NCBI RefSeq assembly: GCF_036884655.1
Contig: NC_088340.1
Span: 27,329,501-27,393,500 of the forward strand
Source: Musa acuminata AAA Group
Taxonomy: Eukaryota; Streptophyta; Magnoliopsida; Zingiberales; Musaceae
Reading direction: 5' to 3'
DNA length: 64,000 bases
Shown: positions 41,862 through 52,968 of the stretch, piece after piece
Position numbering within the stretch: position 1 is the first letter of the stretch
How the letters are laid out: each line of letters starts with the position of its first letter
The notes under the pieces: model-generated
What the model was told of the DNA's origin: nothing
The model's input: the letters and a program-made list of their open reading frames with translations, nothing else
Databases searched by the model: none
Made by a program: the position numbers and the translations under genes

Positions 41862-44296
41862 TGCTCTCATGATGTATTTTCTTTTTTTTAGTTTAGAATT
41901 AATTTCTTAAAAATTACATGTTTAAAAAATAAAATAAAATAATGATAATGCTAAGTAATTTCGAAAATGATAATATTGCATATTTTATAATAAACAAATA
42001 AAATGATTTTGATTGAAAAATATGAAATCATGGTTAAGAAGTAATAATGTGTATTATGTTGATTTCCATTTTGATTAAAAAAAAATCATGTTTGATTTGA
42101 AGAAATGCATAATGATGTAATATTAAATATTTTGATTAACAATTTTATGCATGAGATTTTAAGCTATACATGATGATAAGCATGTGTTATTTTCATGAGT
42201 GTATTTGAAAAACTATGGCAAAAATGTGCTCGAATGCATGAACTTGTTAATATTATTTTTCGGACTTTCTTGATTCAATGTTCAAATCACTTAATTGCCA
42301 TGATGATTTTACACTATTACAGGCCTTAATAACATGTTGGAAATTATGTGTTTTGGATACAAAAATTTTTATGATCATGAGTATGTTTTATCTTCATGAT
42401 TGAACTTGAAAATCTATAGCAAAATCTTGTCCGAATGCATGAAAGTGTTAAATTTCATTTTCGGATTTTCTTGATCATAATAGTTCATTTTTGAGAATCT
42501 ATTGATCTTGATGGTTTTATGATGAAATTCATTTTTCGATCCTAAATGTTGATGCATGTTTAACATAAATGAAAAAGCATGCTAACATGAAATCAATCAC
42601 TTAAAATGAAATACTTAAAAAAGGAGAAAATATATTATCAATGAAATCATGAATCTACTTATGTTACGAATTTTGTGAACCATAAAAATGATTTTTGGTG
42701 ATTTGAATTTGAATGAGTTTTATCCAAAATCACGATCTTGGTTCCGTGATATTTACAAATTAAGATTTATTATGAATCAAGATTTTTTCATTAATCGTTC
42801 TGCTAAGATTTTCTTTTGATTAATTATGGAGTAGGTTTTTCAAAAAGAAATCATGTCTTTTGGTATTCACATATTCTAATCTTTCATGATATGATTTTTA
42901 TGCAATTCCTTGTATTCATGAAATGTTTATCTCATCACCTAATAATTCTTCTTGATATTCCTTATGTGATGATAAGAATACATGAAATATTCATTAATTT
43001 GTTTTGATGTATACAAATAAGAAGTTTCGATCATGTATGGTAGAATGTAATTTGACAAATTTGGTACCATCATGTTGCAAAATAAATGATGATTAGGAAT
43101 CATGCATTAATGATGATTGTATATTTTATGATTTGGCATGATGCATGCAATGATGAAATATTCATGAATTTGAAATGATGCCTGCAATACTTATGACAAT
43201 TATGTACATAATGTATTGCATATGATATGTATCATGAATGCTTTAAATGATGAATGTTTGGTATCATGATCAACATGTTGATAAATGCTTAAAAATTTTA
43301 ATGTTTGAGTATCATGTATGATATACCCATTAATGATGATTGATATATTTTTCGATATCGTGCATGAAAAATAAGGCTTTTGAAATTGTGTATGTTTTAA
43401 TTTGAATATATAATGATGCACAAATAAAATTGATACTTATCTTTGTCATAATCTGAAAATTGAAAAAAGGGTCTTCCCTTCTTTTTGACAATGACAAAGG
43501 GGGAGCAAGAATTTCTAGCATGGACATCATGAAAAGAGGCAAACTAGCTAGCTTACACAATTCAAGATGAAAGCAAAAATTACACTCCTCTAAAGAGAAG
43601 ATGCAAATGTAACACTTGCCAAATTGTTTGCTTGCCTCATGTAAAACATTATCTCTTGCTAGTTTGCTATTTTGCTAGCTTGCACTTTGCAAAGAAAGCA
43701 AAAATGACACTTCTCAAAAGAGAAGAAAGAGCTTGTTATCTTGAACATCACAAGCTTGCCAAACAAAAATTGCAAAAGTGATAACTTGCCTATCTCAAGA
43801 AGCAAAACTTGCAACTTGCACATTGCAATGGGAAGCAAGAATCATAAGCTTACACAAGAAAGCTATCTTGCATTTGCTTTCGAAATTTTTGCTATCTTGT
43901 ATGCTGTAAAACTTGCATATCTAAAACTTGATAGCTTGAATGTTCTAAGCATGATGTAACATTTGCTAAATTTTCTTGCTTCAAAACTGCATGATGATAA
44001 AACTTGATATTATGTTTTTCATGCAATGAGTTGAACCAATATCACAAACACTTGATTGTGGTACTTCTCCTTTTTGTGGATGAAAAAGAGGGAGAAGTAT
44101 GATGATGACATGACATGTTATGCATAAGTTTATGCATAAGTTCATGATGACGTGTTGCAAGTATTCATGATGAATATTGCAATGACTTGAATTCAGTTTG
44201 AATTCAAGATTCTATCAATATGGCATATTGATAGGGGGAGTTTGTTTAAACTCCGGGAGTTAAGGTTAACTCCGTCATCAAGTAGTCGTCATCATC
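41862..44296 (+). other. 3' noncoding zone of the three-LTR element
   Basis: AT-rich with no coding potential. It contains repeated atgatgcatgcaatac phrases, gcaaacttgctagctt-type repeats (43500-43990), and polypurine-like hairpin blocks near 43485-43505, 44065-44099 and 44230-44240. It is homologous over long stretches to 37175-38691 and, inverted, to 19298-21613. Confidence 0.75.
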
Positions 44297-44310
44297 AAAA
44301 AGGGGGAGAT
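44297..44310 (+). promoter_or_regulatory. Polypurine tract of the three-LTR element
   Basis: aaaaagggggagat lies immediately before the LTR start TGTTGAATATC, matching the tracts at 59167-59181 and, inverted, 6231-6244. Confidence 0.9.
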
Positions 44311-46396
44311 TGTTGAATATCGTATTTTGATGATGAAACCACTTGATATATGTTTATGATTCAATCTGTGTTTTGAGTGACGCAGGATGCTTTGATCAGG
44401 ATGAGACAATTAAAGTAGGAAAATCATGTTGTGCCGGAGGAACATGTCAGAAGATTGGATGTCGGGCCGGTGGATCAGTTGACGTATCGATAGAAGGCTT
44501 CGGGCCGTGGACTCGGGCATCGGGCCAAGAAGAGCGGGTATTGTGCCAAGGATATCGGAGTTGCGGAGTCAACTGGCCGATTGGGCAATAGGCTGCAGGA
44601 GAGGACGATGCGCCGAAGAATCGGACGAAGCGTCGAGGGACCAATGACATGCCGGACAACTTGGTTAATTGCTTAGGATTAATTGTCTCGATCGAAGTTT
44701 TGTTTTAAGTGTACAGGAATAACTACGATGAAAGTAAGATATGCAGCAGGAGTTGCGCCGAAGTCAAGACAATGATCATGTTGGGAGTTTGAGAGTTCGA
44801 CGGATGTTCGGACAGTCGTCGGAGGTTCTGCGGGAACAAATCCGAGAAGTCCATGAGATTGCCAAAGAAGCTCGTCGAAACTCGCCAAGTGGATCGTCGC
44901 AAGTCTAGGAGTTTGCCGGAAGTCCGTAGGAGCATCACCGAGGGTTCATCGGATGATCGACGAAAGTTCGCCGGAAGCTCGCCGGAAGAAGCGATTGACG
45001 CACCGGAGCAAGTTGCAGTAAATATCTTAGGAAAAATCATAGTTAGCATAATGATTAAGTTGGAAATGGGAGGTGATCCCATTAACTTAATCTTGGGGCA
45101 ATTGGGCCCTTGAAAAACCCAAATTGGGCCGAATGGATCAACCCATTTGGACCCTGATTTCTGGCGGGAGGTGCAACCGCCCAAGCCAGGAGGTGGCACC
45201 GCCTGGGCTCAATCTCCGAGCGAGACTGGGCGTTGCAACCACTCCAGCCAGGCGGTGGCACCGCTTGGGGCTCAGTCTTCGAGCGAGACTGGGCGGTGCA
45301 ACCTCCCCTAACAGGAGGTGGCACCACTTGAGCTCAGTCTTCGAGCTTTGCCAGGCGATGCAACCGCCTCAGTTAGGAGGTGCAACCGCCTGAGCTCGGT
45401 CTTCGAGCTCTATCAGGAGGTGCAACTGCCCCTGACAGGAGGTAGCACCGCCCAAAGGCTCAGTCTTCGAGCTCTGCCAGGCGGTGCAACCGCTCCAGTC
45501 AGGAGGTGCAACCGCCTGATCCCGGAATTTCGGGAATTGACAGTTTTGAGCTCCAAATTTGAACTGGGTTGGGGCCTATAAATGCCCCACCCATTCAGCA
45601 CTGAAAGGGTATGAACTCACACCGAAATCTTGATCTTTTTCTGTGATTCTTAGAGCTCAAAATTGTTGTAAAGGCCAAAAGTTCTTCTCCCTCTGTTCTT
45701 CCAAGTTCTGAGCTGTAATGAGAGGAGAGAAAATTCTATAAGGGTTGTCTCCTAAGCCCGTCAAAAGGAGTGAAACTGTAAAAGGGTGGTTGGCCTTCGC
45801 CTATTGAAGGAAGGCCTCTAATTGACGTCGGTGGAGGAAGCCAAAAGTGGAGTAGGTCAAGATTGACCGAACCACTCTAAATCTCAGTTTGCATTTACTT
45901 TAAGCATCTTATCTTTACTGCAAACCTCCTCAATAGCTTCCTGCCTTTTGTGTTTTTACAAACGTGTTTCCAAGTTCAGTGCTTTCCAAATCGAGGTTTA
46001 AGACGCAAATTAGTTTTATCGTACGAACGTCGTATTTCAGTTTGCGCTTACGTTCTGATTTCCATTATAACTGCAAACTGACTTTATATCTTTTCATTAA
46101 CTACATCTCGCCTTATCTTAAGTTAAAGTGGTTTACGAATCAGCTTTTATATCAAAATCGCTTTTATCGTACGAACGTCGTATTTCAGTTTGTGCTTATA
46201 TTCTGATTTCCATCATAACTGCAAACTGCGTTCATATCTTTGCTGCATCTCTCCTAGTCAAAAGTTGAAGTGATTTACGAATCAGCTTTCTTACCAAAAT
46301 CACTTCTATCGAACGAAAGCAGTTTTCGATTTTAATCACAGAAGGTTTTCCGCTACACTAATTCACCCCCCCCTCTTAGTGCTCTTGATCCTAACA
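44311..46396 (+). repeat. LTR 2 of the three-LTR element
   Basis: 2086 bp, longer than LTR 1 because of extra palindrome units (about 45165-45520). TATA box near 45580. Ends CCTAACA directly against the truncated LTR 3. Confidence 0.9.
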
Positions 46397-48355
46397 GCAG
46401 GATGCTTTGATCAGGATGAGACAATTAAAGCAGGAAAATCATGTTGTGCCGGAGGAACATGTCAGAAGATTAGACGTCAGGTCGGTGGATCGGTCGACGT
46501 ATCGACAGAAGGCTTCGGGCCGTGGACTCGGGCATAGGGCCAAGAAGAGCAGGTATTGTGCCATGGATATCGGAGTTGCGGAGTCAACTGGCCGATTGGG
46601 CAATAGGCTGTAGGAGAGGACGATGCGTCGAAGAATTGGACAAAGCGTCGAGGGACCAATGACATACCGGACAACTTGGTTAATTGCTTAGGATTAATTG
46701 TGACAATCGAAGTTTTGTTTTAAGTGTGCAGGATTAACTACGATGAAAGTAAGATATGCAGCAGGAGTTGCACCGGAGTCAAGACAATGATCACGTTGGG
46801 AGTTCGAGAGTTCGACAGAAGTTCGGATAGTCGTCGGAGGTTCGGTAGGAACAAATCCGAGAAGTCCATGAGCTTGCCAAAGAAGCTCGTTGGAACTCGC
46901 CAAGTGGATCGTCGCAAGTCCAGGAGTTTGCCGGAAGTCCGCAGGAGCATCACCGAGGGTTCATCGGATGATCGACGGAAGTTCACCGGAAGCTCGCCGG
47001 AAGAAGCGATTGACGCACTGGAGTAAGTTACAGTAAATGTCTTAGGAAAAATCATAGTTAGCACAATGATTAAGTTGGAAATGGGAGGTGATCCCATTAA
47101 CTTAATCTTGGGGCAATTGGGCCCCTGAAAAACCCAAATTGGGCCGAATGGATCAACCCATTCGGACCCTGATTTCTGCCAGGCAATTGAACCGCCCCAG
47201 CCAGGCGGTGGCATCGCCTGGGCTCAGTCTCCGAGTGAGAATGGCCGGTGCAACCGCCCCTGACAAGAGGTGGCACCGCCTGAGCTCGGTCTTTGAGCTC
47301 TGGCAAGAGGTGCAACCGCCTCAATCAGGCGGTGGCACCGCCTGAGCTCGGTCTTCGAGCTCTGGCAAGAGGTGCAACTGCCCCTGACAGGAGGTGGCAC
47401 CGCCCAGAGGCTTAGTCTTCGAGCTCTGCCAGGTGGTGCAACCGCCTCAGTCAGGCGGTGCAACCGCCAGATCCGGGAATTGACAGTTTTGAGCTCGAAA
47501 TTCAAATTGGGTTGAGGCCTATAAATACCCCACCCTTTCAGCACTAAAAGGGCACAAAAAACACACCAAAATCTTGATCTTATTCTGTGATTTTTAGAGT
47601 TCAAAATTGTTGTAAAGGCCAAAAGTTCTTCTCCCTCTTTTCTTCCAAGTTCTGATCTTTAAAGGGAGGAGAGAAAATTCCATAAGGGTTGTCTCCTAAG
47701 CCCGTCAAAAGGAGTGAAACTGTAAAAGGGTGGTTGGCCTTCGCCTATTGAAGGAAGGCCTCTAGTGGACGTCAGTGACCTCGTCGGTGGAGGAGGCCAA
47801 AAGTGGATGTAGGTCAAGATTGACCGAACCACTCTAAATCTCGGTTTGTATTTACTTTGAGCATATTATCTTTACTGCAAACCTCCTCAAAAGCTTACTG
47901 CTTTCTGCGCATATACGATTGGGTTTCAAGCTTTGCACTTTCCGAATTGGCATTTAGACGTAAATCAGTTTTATCGTACGATCATCATATTTCAGTTTGC
48001 ATTTATGTTTTGATTTCTATCATAACTGCAAACTACCTTTATATCCTTGCTTTAACTGTATCTCGCTTAATCAAGTGATTTACGAATCAGCATTTAGACG
48101 TAAATCAATTTTTTCGTACGAATATCATATTTCAGTTTGCGCCTACTATCTGATTTGAACCATAACTGCAAACTGCATTTATATCTTTGCTGCATCTCGC
48201 TTAATCAAAAGTTAAAGTGATTTACGAATCAGTTTTCTTACTGAAATCACTTTTATCAAATGAACGCAGTTTTTTTTTTTAATCGTCGAAGGTTTTCCGC
48301 TGCACTAATTCACCCCCCCCCCCCCCCCCCCCCCTTAGTGCTCTTGATCCTAATA
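46397..48355 (+). repeat. LTR 3 (5'-truncated) of the three-LTR element
   Basis: It starts at gcaggatgctttgatcagg, about 70 bases into the LTR, and ends CCTAATA followed by the target duplication atggg. It is closer in length and modules to LTR 1 than to LTR 2. It contains an unusually long C tract (about 48312-48334). Confidence 0.88.
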
Positions 48356-48360
48356 ATGGG

Positions 48361-49439
48361 TTCGGGCATTGGGCCAAGAAGAGCGAAAATTACACCAAGG
48401 AAATCAAAGTTATGGAGGTCAATTGGCCGATTGGGCAATAGGCCGCAAGAGGGGATGATGTGTCGAAAAATCAAACGAAGCGTCGATGACCCAATGACAT
48501 GTTGGACAACATTAAATCTTTGTAATAATTGTCTAGATCGAAGTAGGTTTTATGCGTAATTGGGTTGAAATTGGACCAACACAATTAGGGGCCAATTAGG
48601 CCCAAGTTTGGACTGTGTTGGGCCAAGTGAAAAGCCTAAACATTGACCCAACAAATGGAACCATAGGTGGCATAATCTTTAAAACTATGTCTGGTGGTGG
48701 TACCGCTAGTCTGGGCAATGGTACCATCCAAACTTATTCTCCAAGACTAATCAGGCGGTGGTACCACTAGTCTGGGCGATGGTACCACCCAGATACAGTC
48801 TCCTAGGCGGTAGTACCACCTAGTGTCAGTGCTGTAGGCAGTGGTACCGCCCAACATAGGCGATGGTATTGCTAGTACCCAAAAATAAGGGATGAGACAC
48901 ATTTGGGCTCCAAGTTTAAATCAACTTGAGGCCTATAAATACCCCTCTCATCCTTGGTTAACATACACAAGAATTGAGAGCAAAAAAGTAGAAATATGCT
49001 ATTATAATCTTGAGAGAACTCCTCTCAAGCCCTAAGTGTTAGTGTGGTTTAAGAGAAGAGTGGGTGGGGGTGTAACGGTTCTCTCCTAAACCTATCAAAA
49101 GGAGAATCAAGTATAAAAGGATAGTTGATCTTTGCTTATTGAAAGAAGATCGGTAGTGGAAGCCGGTGGCCTTGAGTGAAGACAAATCGGGAGTGGATGT
49201 AGGTCCCGACGACTGAACCACTATAAATCGGTGTGCATTTCTATTTTTGACATTTACCTACTTTGCAATTGCTTCACTTCCTCCTTACTTTGCTTTCACT
49301 ATGCTTACGAGCAAGCATTCAATTTCAAGTTATCTTCTAAGATTAATTTGTATCATACAAAGATTTTCAAACCAATATTTTTATCCGCTGCACTAATTCA
49401 CCCCCCCTCCCCTCTCTTAGTGCCGACTCGATCCTAATA
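48361..49439 (+). repeat. 3' LTR of a Sirevirus-like element, second part
   Basis: It continues the LTR broken at 38893 (ttcgggcattgggccaag). U3 palindromes are of the GGTGGTACCACC type (about 48694-48870). TATA box near 48936 and U5 hairpin at about 49389-49423. Ends CCTAATA at 49439, next to minus-strand gag sequence. Confidence 0.87.
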
Positions 49440-49653
49440 GAGAAGACTTTTGAAAGAAATCTATTTTCAATGATATACCATAAATTGAGATTCAAAGAAA
49501 GTAAGAAAACTCTTATTCGAGTTTTTCAATATGTGTAGTCTGTCCCATTGAACATAGGAGGACGAATGATAGAGTGACCTTCTTGAAAACCGAAAAGAGC
49601 CATTTCTCTTGGGTGTTAAATCAAATGAAAAAAAATATGACTTTGATACTAAT
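49440..49653 (-). pseudogene. Start of a Sirevirus-like gag and primer site (fragment)
   Basis: In the sense direction, after the LTR there is a degraded primer site (TAGTATCAAAG, about 49642-49652). A Gag start near 49604 (MALFGFQEGHSI) follows, with about 45 codons of Gag N-terminus. The plus-strand LTR ending at 49439 cuts it off. Confidence 0.78.
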
Positions 49654-49902
49654 TGTTAGGATCAAGAGTGACACTAAGAGAGGAGGGGTGAATTAGTGCA
49701 GCGATAAAAATGACGTCAGTTCTGAAAAATCTTCGTTTTGATAAAAACCAATATCGAAAATGCTTAACTTGAAAGCATACAAAAGTATAGTAAAAGTAAG
49801 AATTCAATTTGCAATAAAGGTAAATAGCAAGAAATAAATGCAAACTAAATTTTTATAGTGGTTCGATCGTCATGACCTATATCCACTCCCAATTCCTCTT
49901 CA
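49654..49902 (-). repeat. LTR fragment (U5 end) on the minus strand
   Basis: It begins tgttaggatcaagagtgac with the U5 hairpin (49672-49700) and the gatc/gacc hairpin (near 49866). It stops at about 49902 (cctcttca) and is joined there to 3' noncoding DNA. Confidence 0.8.
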
Positions 49903-51799
49903 AATCATCATGGTATCAAAATATCAAAGTATCTGACATCCTACCATGTATGATTCTCATTTCATCATATCTTCTCCCTCATTGTCATCAACAAAAAGGA
50001 GAAGTGCAACTATCAAGTTTTAAAGATATGCAAGTTTTGCAACATATAAGCTAGCAAATATTTTATCACTTTACAACAAACATAATCACTAAATCATCAT
50101 TAATGTTAAAGATGTGCACAATTACAAATTTTGCAAGTTTGCACTTTTACTTCTTAAGATAGGTAAGCTAGCAATTTTTGGTGATGTTCAAGATAGCAAG
50201 TTCTTTCTCCTCTTTTGAGAAGTGCAATTTTTTATTTCATTTGCAAAGCTCAAGCTATCAAAATTTTACATCATTTTACAATATGCAAGCTAGCAATTTG
50301 GCAAGTGTTACTTCTCTTTGAAGTATGAAGGCTAGCAAGTTTTTGAAAAAGAATGCAAGATAACAAGTTTTTCACATATGAAAGTTAGCAAAACTTTTGC
50401 ATCTTTTAAGATGTGCAAGATAGCATGTTTTCTTTTCTTTGCAATGCTCAAGCTAGCAAGTCTTTTTAAAAAGGAATGTAAGATTTATATCATTTTAGAA
50501 TATGCAAGCTAGCAAATTTTATATCGTTTTAGAGAATGTAAGCTAGTAAGTTTTGCTCCCCCTTTGTTATTGTCAAATAGAAGGGATATAATATTGTAAT
50601 TCTTTTCCCTTTACTTCAATCTTCAAATCATGATAAAGATAAATAACAAAGATGAATTTACATCAATATTTCAATCCAAAAAAAAGTCATGAATGTCAAA
50701 AGACCATATATCATTTTTTACAAATCTCTTCTTTTGTAAATAGAAAGAATGATAGGAAATAATCTTGATTCAAAAAGAAGACTCAAGTCATAAAATTCAA
50801 GAAGTCAAGATTATGATCCGAAAAATGTATAAGAAGAGTTTATGCATTTGGGAGATTTAACAATTTGCCTAAATTTAACATTCAAACTAGTAATTTTGGT
50901 TCTCTTGATATGCTAGCAATTTTCTTTCTCCCCTTTGTTATTGTAAACAAGGAAGAAGTAAGTGGAAGAATATAATGGTACTAATTTTTTTTTTACATCA
51001 ATGCTCTACTTATAACATAAGGTTTACAACCACAAATATAAAGGAATTACACATCATGTCATGAAAGATAATATCAAAGATCATGTAAATACCAAAAGAC
51101 ATGATTTATTTTGAGAAATATCTTTTTAAATAATCAAAAGGAAATCTTAGGAGATCAAATAATAAAAGATTTTAAAAGAAATTTTAAGTCATGAATTCCA
51201 AAAAAAAGATATTCTCTTTAGTAAATCATAAATAGAAACATAGGAGAAAAATATCTCAATTCATGCATACAAAATCTTCAATCATCAAAATCATGATTTG
51301 AATAAAACTCATTCAAATCAAAATCATCAAAATCACTTTAATAGTTCAATAGATTCATAAAATAATATAAATATATTCATTAATCTCTTTTTGAAAAATC
51401 GATAAGGTAGAGAAAAAAAAAATTTCAAGAAAAATGCTTTCCTCTTTTTAGTTGTTTCAATTTAAGTGATTTGATTTCTTACAAGCATGCCCAAATTTTT
51501 ACGCTAAATCAAAACATGCATCATCGTTTAAAGGCAAAGTTCATCATCATAGAGATCAACATGCATAATTTCGAAATATAAACTCATTAAGCATGATCAT
51601 TATGTATCATTGATTAAAATCAAAAAATAAATTTCATTATCAAAATGACAAAAAATATAACACATTAAACATAAGGCTTTTATAAACAAGTGATTTGATT
51701 TATCATTCTAAATCTAATGATAATATATTTTCCTTTTTATGTGTTTTATTTGAAGTGACCGATTTCATATAAGTATTCTCAAGTTTTTCGTATGAAAAC
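49903..51799 (-). other. 3' noncoding zone of a minus-strand Sirevirus-like element
   Basis: Inverted relative of 37175-38691 and 41862-44296. It has polypurine-like hairpin blocks near 49972-50005, 50550-50580 and 50930-50960, many aagctagcaa repeats (50000-50560) and otherwise AT-rich DNA. It ends at gaaaac before the plus-strand LTR at 51800. No gene seen. Confidence 0.7.
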
Positions 51800-52918
51800 T
51801 GTTGAATCTCGGATTTTGATGAAGTCAATTATAATTTATTTGATCTAATCTATATGTTGAGAAAAGTATGCAAGATTAACTATGATAGCAGTAAGATATA
51901 AAGCAGGTGTTGTGCCGAAGTCAAGATCGAGATCTCATTAGGAGTTCAAGAGTTCGTCGAAAGTCCAAACGTTTATTGAAAGTTCTGCCAGAACCAACTC
52001 AGAAGTCTAGGAGCTTGCCAAAGAAGCTCGTCGGAACTCACCAAGAAGATTGTCATAAAGTTAGGATTGGGAGGTAATCTTATAACTGAATTATGAGCTA
52101 ATTGGGCCCTTAATAGGGCTGAATTGGGCAGAATTGAGCAGCCAATTCAGCCCCTAAAAACATGGCCGACAGTGGCACCGCTCGGAAAGCAGTGCCCCAG
52201 GTTTTCTGGGCAGTGGTATCGCTAGCAATTAATGCTGCCAGTGGTGGTACCGCCCCTGTCAGGTGGTGGTACCACCTAGTGTCAGGTGTCAAGCGGTGGT
52301 TCCGCCCAGTAATGGTCGTAGTACTGCTAGTACCCTAGAAATCTAGAATGAGATACTTTTTGGCTCCATTTTTTAAAGTCATTGGGGCCTATAAAAACCC
52401 CACTCTTTTCTGCATGAAAGGGTACGAAAGCTATTGGCATAATCTTGAATTCTTGAGTTTTAAAGTGTTGTAAAAGTGAAGAGTTCTCCTCCTTCATCTC
52501 TTAGCTTTGTAACCATCCAAGAAAGAGGAGTGAGACTTATAAGGGTTGTCTCCTAAACCCGACAAAAAGAAAAAGAGCTATAAAAGGTGGTTGGCCTTCA
52601 CCTATTGAAGGAAGGCTTATAGTGGACGTCGGAGACCTCATCGGAGGAGGAATCCGAAAGTGGATGTAGGTCATATTAACTGAACCACTCTAAATTCTGA
52701 TTTGCTTTTCATTTGTATAATTTACATTACTGCAAATCTCCTTAATCCTCTCTTGCACTTTTACGAAAGCTTTCAAGTTCATATTCTCTCTGAAACGGAT
52801 TGAATCGAAACCATTTTCGTCGAATTAGTTTTAATCGAAATGAATATTTTTCTGAAATCGAAAAAATTTCCACTGTACTAATTCACCCCCCCTCTTAGTG
52901 CCGCTCTTGATCCTAATA
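51800..52918 (+). repeat. 5' LTR of the 51800-60576 element
   Basis: 1119 bp, TGTTGAATC...CCTAATA. It lacks about 130 bp present in its partner around 52030-52050 and has fewer GGTGGTACC palindromes (52155-52330). TATA box near 52390; U5 hairpin at about 52876-52903. Confidence 0.9.
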
Positions 52919-52968
52919 ATTGGTATCAGAGCAAAGTTCACTCTCATTTGGTTTTAAACCCAAGTGAG

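Larger units (their letters stand above)
38894..48355 (+). mobile_element. Gag-only copia element with three LTRs
   Basis: The insertion lies between two atggg duplications. It comprises LTR 38894-40854, primer site TGGTATCAGAGCCC (40857-40870), gag, about 2.4 kb noncoding, polypurine tract 44297-44310, LTR 44311-46396, and a third LTR (46397-48355) lacking its first 70 or so bases and abutting the second. No pol. The single outer target duplication shows that all three LTRs belong to one locus, so the extra LTR arose by recombination or self-insertion after or during integration. Confidence 0.88.

Noticed and set aside
51795..51799. aaaac as a target duplication for the 51800-60576 element
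   Set aside because: The right flank begins gtaaa; aaaac appears only three bases further in. The offset makes it a chance match, and the right flank is a truncated LTR.
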